From Ancylobacter sp. TS-1 (GTDB taxonomy: Bacteria; Pseudomonadota; Alphaproteobacteria; Rhizobiales; Xanthobacteraceae): a stretch of DNA of 64,000 nt. Position numbers and translations under genes: made by a program. This document shows, one piece after another, positions 58,890-64,000 of this stretch (within the stretch, counting starts at the first letter, position 1; each line of letters begins with the position of its first letter). The stretch is taken from positions 2,046,001 through 2,110,000 of the forward strand of contig NZ_CP045144.1 of NCBI RefSeq assembly GCF_009223885.1, in the 5' to 3' direction. The notes beneath the pieces were generated by a model that had not been told where the DNA came from, searched no databases, and was given only the letters and a program-made list of their open reading frames with translations.

Positions 58890-59459
58890 GCTTTATTTAC
58901 AGAACAGATTCCCATAGCAGGATATTCGTGCTTAATATGTGAACGTCGCCTATGTTAAGATCTGATTTTTCGGTATGCGGCGATCGGTCGCTTGCATATG
59001 TCCGGTTTGTTTGCGCGACAATCATCAGTCTCTGGACTTGACGGAAATTCGCCGGCAACATTCTTGATTGACGTGTTGCGATGTTAAAGCGCTGTAAACT
59101 AGAGAAGTTTTCCCCTCCTTTGGCAAGATCGTTATGCATAATCCATCGCCTGCGCCAATTCGGTCGGATCGCCTGCCGTGAGGTGGGCAGCCTAGACACT
59201 AGGACAGCGAAGGTCTGGAACGCGCTTCCGAATGGCAACGAGGACTCGGTCTGGGCAGACTATGTCTGCGTTAGCACCTAGCGCGAGGCGTAGTTCAGGC
59301 GGATGGGCCAGATCTGAGGCGCCGTGCACGAGGGACCGAATGGGGGGGGCAGGCTGCATAGCGTCAATGGGCAGATCAACCGTATCATCGCCAAGGTGCA
59401 GGCGAATATCCTTTCTGTGTCGTCAAGCGCCAGTCCGGTCATGTGAAGAAGGACGAAAA
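58890..59459. other. Noncoding gap with transposase debris
   Basis: Between wbpG and the polymerase. 58890-59200 is AT-richer and holds no open frame I would support; the codon structure of neighbours is absent. 59210-59455 carries decayed transposase sequence, listed separately. AAGGACGAAAA just before 59460 is the ribosome site of the polymerase. Confidence 0.6.
59210..59455 (+). pseudogene. Decayed IS5-family transposase 3' fragment
   Basis: Read across several frames the sequence gives ALPNGNEDSVWADYVCVS, then HEGPNGGGRLHSVNGQINRI with AKVQ, then VVKRQSGHVKK. These recall, in order, the Asp strand, the NR.IAKV region and the VVKRQFGHVK helix of IS5-family transposases. Stops and frameshifts separate the blocks. 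Recognition is by eye, so confidence is modest. Confidence 0.45.
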
Positions 59460-60650
59460 ATGTTGGAAATCGCTTGGCAGGTCTTCACGGCATTCGCGCT
59501 CTTTATTTTGGGTGCGATTGCATTTGCTGCGCAGCCGTTTCGTGCCGTGCCGTCAATACTTTCTGTTATAGTTTATTTTTGTCATACGGTTTTTTGTTTT
59601 TACTACGCTATATTTGCGATTTACAATACCTCCGATGCCTCAGGCTACTTTATCCGATCTTTTGGCGCCGATCTTTCTTTCGCCCTTGGAACTCGCGCGA
59701 TAGATTATATCACGTCGATATTTACTCAGGTTTTGGGATTTTCCTACATTGGAACATTTCTCGTTTTTGGTCTTTTTGGCGCGTATGGGGTTTTGGCTAT
59801 ATTGGCTGCGCTGTTGGAGTCTCTGAAAAACAAATCTCGCCGCGTCAGATCTATAGCGATAACAATCGCATTTCTTCCAGGGCTGAACTTCTGGTCGGCT
59901 GCAATTGGAAAAGACTCGATCGCAGTTCTAGGAACTGGCCTATTGTGTTGGAGTGCGCTGGACTTCAAAAGAAGATGGGTTGCTTTTATTGCCGGAGTGT
60001 TGGTCTATACTATAGTTCGGCCTCATATTTCAGGAGTCGTTGTGTTTTCGTTTATTATGGCGATTACCCTTTCTGGTAAAATATCTGCGGTTAAAAAGTT
60101 TGTGATACTTTCTGCTTTAGCCTTACCAGCAGCTTACGCAGTTCAACTGACTCTTTCAGCGGCGGGTTTTGGGGAATCAGGCGCGTTCAATAATATTGAC
60201 GAACTCATTGATTACCGCGAGTCCGTAAATACAAGCGGGGGATCTTCGATTGACATTTCCAGCATGATTTTGCCACAAAAAATGTTTTACTATTCGTTCA
60301 TGCCATTGTTTGTTGGAATGGGTGGCGTAATGGGATTGGTAGCGAGTTTAGAGAATACTTTTCTCCTGATTATTGCGGCTTTATGTATGTTCAGAATATT
60401 TAGGCGACGCTCTAGTTTGGACTCAACTAGCAAGTGGTTTTTTCTGTTTTTCTCGGTGTCTCTTTGGGTGATATTCGCCATGACAACTACGAATTTAGGA
60501 ATCGCGTTACGCCAGAAATGGATGTTCATGCCAATGCTGTTGCTCTACTTGATGTCCTTCCTTCCGGAGAGGCGCTATCAGCCGACGGCGCCTTTCGATT
60601 GGAGAGCCCGGCCTGACCTGAGACCCTCATCCTCCTCCAGATTTGGGTAG
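59460..60650 (+). CDS. wzy: Putative O-antigen polymerase (Wzy/EpsG-like), 3' end altered by an IS
   Basis: A 396-residue membrane protein with about 10 hydrophobic helices and little else conserved, as usual for repeat-unit polymerases. NFWSAAIGKDSIAVLG and TIVRPHISGVV are of the type seen in EpsG/Wzy proteins. Base composition is clearly lower in GC than all neighbours, which suggests a separate origin. The last 12 codons (DLRPSSSSRFG and stop) come from the left end of the IS beginning at 60614, so the natural C-terminus is missing; how many residues are lost is unknown. Confidence 0.7.
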   Translation: MLEIAWQVFTAFALFILGAIAFAAQPFRAVPSILSVIVYFCHTVFCFYYAIFAIYNTSDASGYFIRSFGADLSFALGTRAIDYITSIFTQVLGFSYIGTFLVFGLFGAYGVLAILAALLESLKNKSRRVRSIAITIAFLPGLNFWSAAIGKDSIAVLGTGLLCWSALDFKRRWVAFIAGVLVYTIVRPHISGVVVFSFIMAITLSGKISAVKKFVILSALALPAAYAVQLTLSAAGFGESGAFNNIDELIDYRESVNTSGGSSIDISSMILPQKMFYYSFMPLFVGMGGVMGLVASLENTFLLIIAALCMFRIFRRRSSLDSTSKWFFLFFSVSLWVIFAMTTTNLGIALRQKWMFMPMLLLYLMSFLPERRYQPTAPFDWRARPDLRPSSSSRFG

Positions 60651-60675
60651 AGTCCGTCGATCATGGAGACGGACG

Positions 60676-60944
60676 ATGCGAGCCTCACGGTTCACAGAGG
60701 AACAGATCATCGGGATGCTGAAGGAGCAGGAGGCGGGCGCGAAGACCGCTGATGTCTGCCGCAAGCACGGCATCTCCTCGGCGACCTTCTACAAGTTCAA
60801 GGCCAAGTCCGGCGGCATGGATGTGTCCGATGCCCGGCGGCTGAAGGCGCTTGAGGAGGAGAAAACGCGCGGCTGAAGAAGCTGCTGGCGGAGCAGATGC
60901 TCGACAACGCGATCCTGAAGGATGTCAGTGCAAAAAAATGGTGA
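60676..60944 (+). pseudogene. orfA of the outer IS, frameshifted
   Basis: Starts [18 protein letters not shown] with the HTH CRKHGISSATFYKFKAKS, then goes out of frame at an AAAA run near 60861-60865, giving an early stop at 60876. In another frame the rest is intact ([18 protein letters not shown]) to 60944. Normal length would be about 88 codons. The change probably inactivates the element's OrfA. Confidence 0.8.
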
Positions 60945-61033
60945 CGCCCGATGCAAGGCGCAAAGCCGATGACGTTGCCCCTCAGGTCTAATCCAGCTTG
61001 AAGTTCGCTCTGGCCCAATGAGAGGACCAGAAC

Positions 61034-61300
61034 ATGAGGCGCAGCCGCTTCACGGAAGAGCAGATCATCAGCATCCTGAAGGAGCATGAGGCCGGGGTGC
61101 CGGTCTCGGACCTGTGCAGGAAGCACGGGGTCAGCGACGCCAGCATCTACAAGTGGAAGGCCCGTTTCGGCGGGATGGACGTATCGGAGGCCAAGCGGCT
61201 GCGGGCGCTCGAGGATGAGAACGCCAAGCTGAAGCGCATGCTCGCCGACGCCATGCTGGACAACGTCGCGCTGAAGGATCTCCTGGGAAAGAAGTGGTGA
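61034..61300 (+). CDS. Transposase OrfA of the inner IS3-family element
   Basis: An 88-residue DNA-binding protein: [40 protein letters not shown], a Leu-zipper tail [20 protein letters not shown] and the common end LKDLLGKKW. It overlaps orfB by seven bases (GTGGTGA), so OrfB could arise by reinitiation at GTG 61294 or by frameshift to make the OrfAB transposase. Confidence 0.93.
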   Translation: MRRSRFTEEQIISILKEHEAGVPVSDLCRKHGVSDASIYKWKARFGGMDVSEAKRLRALEDENAKLKRMLADAMLDNVALKDLLGKKW

Positions 61301-62223
61301 CGCCCGCTGCCGAGCGCAGAGCTGTCGTCCACCTCATGGATGTCCATGGGATGAGCGAACGGCGGGCGTGTAAAGCCACCGGCTTCTGCCGCATGACCAT
61401 GAGATACAAGGCCACGCGCGTGAATGACGCCTCGCTGCGGGAGCGGATGAAAGCCATCGCCCAGGAGCGGCGGCGGTTCGGGTATCGCCGTCTCCACGTC
61501 CTGCTCCGGCGGGAGGGCTTCCGGGTCAACCACAAGCGGTTGTTCCGGCTCTATCGTGAGGAACGGCTGATGGTGCGCCCGCGGGGTGGCCGCAAGCGGG
61601 CCATCGGGACGCGGGCGCCGATGATGATCCCGCTGCGGCCGAACGAGCGCTGGTCCCTCGACTTCGTCGCCGACCAGATGACCGACGGCCGTCGCTTCCG
61701 GATGCTGGCCATCGTGGACGATTGCACCCGCGAGTGCCTGGCGCTGGTGGCTGACACGTCGCTGTCCGGGGTGAGGGTCGCGCGCGAACTTGATCGCCTG
61801 CTGGCAGAGCGTGGCCGGCCGAAGATGATCGTCAGCGACAATGGCAGCGAGTTCACCTCCAATGCGATTCTGGGCTGGGCCGACGCGGCTCGGGTCGAAT
61901 GGCACTACATCGCGCCCGGCAAGCCGATGCAGAACGGCTTCATCGAAAGCTTCAACGGCCGGCTGCGGGACGAACTGCTGAACGAGACGCTGTTCTCCAG
62001 CCTGTCTCAGGCCAGAGCTGCTCTCGTCCGGTGGCAGGTCGACTACAACACCGACCGGCCGCACTCCAAGCTGGGATGGCAGACGCCAAACGCCTTCGCG
62101 TCAACGTTCCACCCGCGGCGGGATCAGACGCTTCGCGCCATGAACGGCTCCGCGTCTGCCCCCGCCGCTCCGCACGCCCGAGAGGGCAAATCCAACCGCC
62201 AGAACGAACTCACAGCTGGATAG
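61294..62223 (+). CDS. Transposase OrfB (DDE integrase-like) of the inner IS3-family element
   Basis: A 309-residue rve-type integrase. An N-terminal HTH_21 region ([16 protein letters not shown], here [19 protein letters not shown]) precedes the DDE core: Asp in [10 protein letters not shown], Asp in [10 protein letters not shown], and Glu in [14 protein letters not shown]. The frame is open throughout and ends 18 bases before the element's right end. It is closely related to the outer element's OrfB but clearly diverged. Confidence 0.94.
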   Translation: MVTPAAERRAVVHLMDVHGMSERRACKATGFCRMTMRYKATRVNDASLRERMKAIAQERRRFGYRRLHVLLRREGFRVNHKRLFRLYREERLMVRPRGGRKRAIGTRAPMMIPLRPNERWSLDFVADQMTDGRRFRMLAIVDDCTRECLALVADTSLSGVRVARELDRLLAERGRPKMIVSDNGSEFTSNAILGWADAARVEWHYIAPGKPMQNGFIESFNGRLRDELLNETLFSSLSQARAALVRWQVDYNTDRPHSKLGWQTPNAFASTFHPRRDQTLRAMNGSASAPAAPHAREGKSNRQNELTAG

Positions 62224-63113
62224 AAGTTGGGGGCAACGTCACCGTGGCTCACGCCTGTGCCGCGCACGGGGTGAGCCAGCGTCGGGCGTGTAAGGCGCTG
62301 AGCGTCGATCGCACCAGCGTGCGCTACCGGAGTGTACGTCCCGATGACGCCAGCCTGCGGGAAGCCATGCGGGCCGTGGCCGGCGAGCGCCGCCGCTTCG
62401 GCTACCGGCGCATCCACGTCATGCTGAGGCGCCAGGGCATCGTCATGAACCAGAAGAAGCTGCGCCGGCTCTACCGGGAAGAAAAGCTCCAGGTGCGCCG
62501 GCGCGGGGGGCGCAAGCGAGCGCTTGGCACCCGGCGTCCCATCCTGGTCCCGGATCGGGTCAACGTCCGCTGGAGCCTCGACTTCGTGTCGGACGCCTTC
62601 ACGGACGGACGGCGCTTCCGGGTGCTGGCCGTGGTCGACGACTTCAGCCGGGAGTGCCTGGCGCTGGTGGCCGACACCTCGCTCTCGGGCCTTCGGGTGA
62701 CGCGCGAGCTCGACGCGCGGCTCGCCATCCGAGGCAGGCCTGCGACCATCGTTTCCGACAACGGCACGGAACTGACTTCGATGGCCGTTCTCAAATGGTG
62801 CCAGCAGACCGGCGTCGAATGGCACTACATCGCTCCCGGCAAGCCGATGCAGAACGGCTTCGTCGAGAGCTTCAACGGTCGCTTCCGGGACGAGTGCTTG
62901 AACGAGACCCTGTTCTCGAGCCTGGGCCAAGCCCGTGCCGCCATCACCTCATGGAAGGAGGACTACAATGTGAACCGCCCCCATTCCGCTCTCGGCAATC
63001 GATCCCCTGCCGAGTTCGCGGCAACAATCGCACTGGAAACAGCGGCCGCCTGAGGCCACAAATCAACCCTCGGACTCTCTCCTAAGCCGGAGGAGAAATG
63101 GGTCTCAGGTCAG

Positions 63114-64000
63114 TCAGAGCCGTAGGTCAGCAGCATATGTGGGCAGCACGTGTTTCAAATCGTAAAGAACGTGTCCCTCTCTGCCAAAGGCGCGGATACC
63201 TCCAACACCCAGTTCGGCGAAGACGCGGTGGCCGACGGCAATGATCACACCGTCATATGCACCGGCCGGCACCTCGGGAACGAGGTCTAGCCCATATTCT
63301 GCCCGCGCCTCATCCGGGTCGGCCCAGGGGTCGTAAACGTCGACCAGAATGCCATATTCCTTCAACTCGGCTACTACGTCGACCACCTTGGTATTGCGCA
63401 AATCCGGACAGTTCTCCTTGAAGGTTAGCCCGAGGATCAGAACGCGCGATCCATTGACCTGGATACGCCTGCGCAGCATCGCCTTGACCATCTGACCGGC
63501 GACATAAGTACCCATGCCGTCATTTATACGTCGTCCAGCTAGGATCACCTGCGATTGATACCCCAAGGCCTCAGCCTTGTGGGTCAAGTAGTAGGGATCA
63601 ACGCCGATGCAGTGGCCGCCGACGAGGCCCGGCCGAAACGGCAGAAAGTTCCATTTGGTTCCAGCCGCCGTCAATACCGCCTCGGTGTCGATCCCCATTC
63701 GGTTGAATATGATCGCCAGCTCGTTAACCAGTGCGATATTGAGATCGCGCTGAGTGTTCTCGATCACTTTCGCAGCCTCGGCTACGCGAATACTCTCGGC
63801 TTTGTAAGTACCGGCTGCGATTATCGATGCGTAGAGCGCGTCCACAGTCGCGGCCACCTCGGGTGTCGAGCCAGCAGTCACTTTGCGGATGGCGGTCAGC
63901 TGGTGCGTCTTGTCGCCGGGGTTGATCCGCTCGGGCGAATAGCCGCAGAAGAAGTCCTCGTTGAAGCGCAAACCCGAGTTCAGTTCCAGAACAGGAACGC
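63114..64000 (-). CDS. wbpA: UDP-N-acetylglucosamine 6-dehydrogenase, WbpA-like (5' end outside window)
   Basis: The frame is open to the window edge and lacks the start and most of the N-terminal NAD domain. Seen: [30 protein letters not shown], a catalytic Cys in [15 protein letters not shown] with the preceding KWNFLPF, and [20 protein letters not shown]. WbpA oxidises UDP-GlcNAc to UDP-GlcNAcA, the first step before WbpB. This copy faces the cluster from the right and could replace the wbpA cut at 47397. Its stop lies one base from the outer IS end. Confidence 0.93.
   Translation of the reverse strand, partial: VPVLELNSGLRFNEDFFCGYSPERINPGDKTHQLTAIRKVTAGSTPEVAATVDALYASIIAAGTYKAESIRVAEAAKVIENTQRDLNIALVNELAIIFNRMGIDTEAVLTAAGTKWNFLPFRPGLVGGHCIGVDPYYLTHKAEALGYQSQVILAGRRINDGMGTYVAGQMVKAMLRRRIQVNGSRVLILGLTFKENCPDLRNTKVVDVVAELKEYGILVDVYDPWADPDEARAEYGLDLVPEVPAGAYDGVIIAVGHRVFAELGVGGIRAFGREGHVLYDLKHVLPTYAADLRL

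Larger units (their letters stand above)
60969..62241 (+). mobile_element. Inner IS3-family element, complete
   Basis: Ends share TGACGTTGCCCC and, further in, TCCAGCT and AGTTCG.TCTGG in inverted orientation (left end from 60970, right end to 62241). Flanking CCG (60966-60968 and 62242-62244) is the target duplication, confirmed because removing the element and one CCG restores the outer orfB. It carries intact orfA and orfB and may be active. Confidence 0.92.
60941..63053 (+). pseudogene. orfB of the outer IS, split by the inner IS
   Basis: The frame runs from GTG 60941 to 60968 and resumes at 62245-63053. Joining 60968 to 62245 restores [20 protein letters not shown] without any change, giving 278 codons. 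DDE motif parts are present in the 3' piece: [17 protein letters not shown] and FVESFNG. So only the 1273-base insert plus a 3-base CCG duplication breaks the gene. Confidence 0.9.
60614..63112 (+). mobile_element. IS3-family element, interrupted by a second IS3-family element
   Basis: Terminal inverted repeats TGACCTGAGACCC at both ends (60614 onward, and reversed to 63112), each followed by a CTCCTCC-containing stretch. Without the insert and its 3-base duplication the element is 1223 bases, normal for IS3. No direct repeat is seen at its own flanks. The left end cuts the polymerase gene; the right end lies one base before the wbpA2 stop. Confidence 0.9.

Overview
The window is GC-rich, gene-dense alphaproteobacterial chromosome. 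The cellulose operon is of the rhizobial type (bcsN divergent from bcsA-bcsB-bcsZ-TPR gene), an amiC-amiR-amiE amidase locus is present, and intergenic palindromes resemble those common in this group. Together these point to Hyphomicrobiales, perhaps a Xanthobacteraceae-like genus. This placement is inference; no rRNA or tRNA gene was seen.

Layout: (1) 1-9675, cellulose synthesis. (2) 9701-13610, a LysR regulator divergent from an MFS exporter and an aldo/keto reductase, then a TetR regulator. (3) 13692-16899, an amidase system in which AmiC senses amide, AmiR antiterminates, and a clear terminator lies in the leader just before amiE. (4) 17099-20205, a MoxR-type ATPase and VWA protein pair (CbbQ/NorQ and CbbO/NorD type) with no target enzyme nearby, then a flavin reductase-like gene. 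(5) 20958-25851, a YhiI-RbbA-YhhJ ABC export system. (6) 26022-33276, an alcohol dehydrogenase, phosphoketolase, PepSY protein, cytochrome b561, a two-component system and a DUF72 protein.

(7) 33457-42889 is the most unusual part. It is a four-gene operon transcribed leftward: papain-like (C1) protease, OmpA-like protein, a large exported beta-propeller/caspase protein with an intact His/Cys dyad, and a paralogue whose dyad is lost but which carries a perfect EF-hand loop. All four have signal peptides, and two carry domains expected to bind peptidoglycan. The operon starts in a sharply AT-rich region. It looks like an envelope proteolytic module that I cannot match to a described system.

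(8) 43368-46364, an Lrp regulator divergent from a homodimeric E1 (AceE/MdeB-like) dehydrogenase. (9) 46379-64000, a surface-polysaccharide island. Its left border is a mosaic of IS3 and IS21 fragments that cut a wbpA gene. The remaining genes (wbpB, wbpD, wbpE, flippase, acyltransferases, epimerase, two glycosyltransferases, hisH/hisF paralogues, wbpG, a low-GC polymerase) suggest a repeat unit containing a 2,3-diamino-2,3-dideoxyuronic acid with an acetamidino group. At the right an IS3-family element, itself interrupted by a second IS3-family element, has cut the end of the polymerase gene. Beyond it a second, largely intact wbpA runs off the window on the minus strand.
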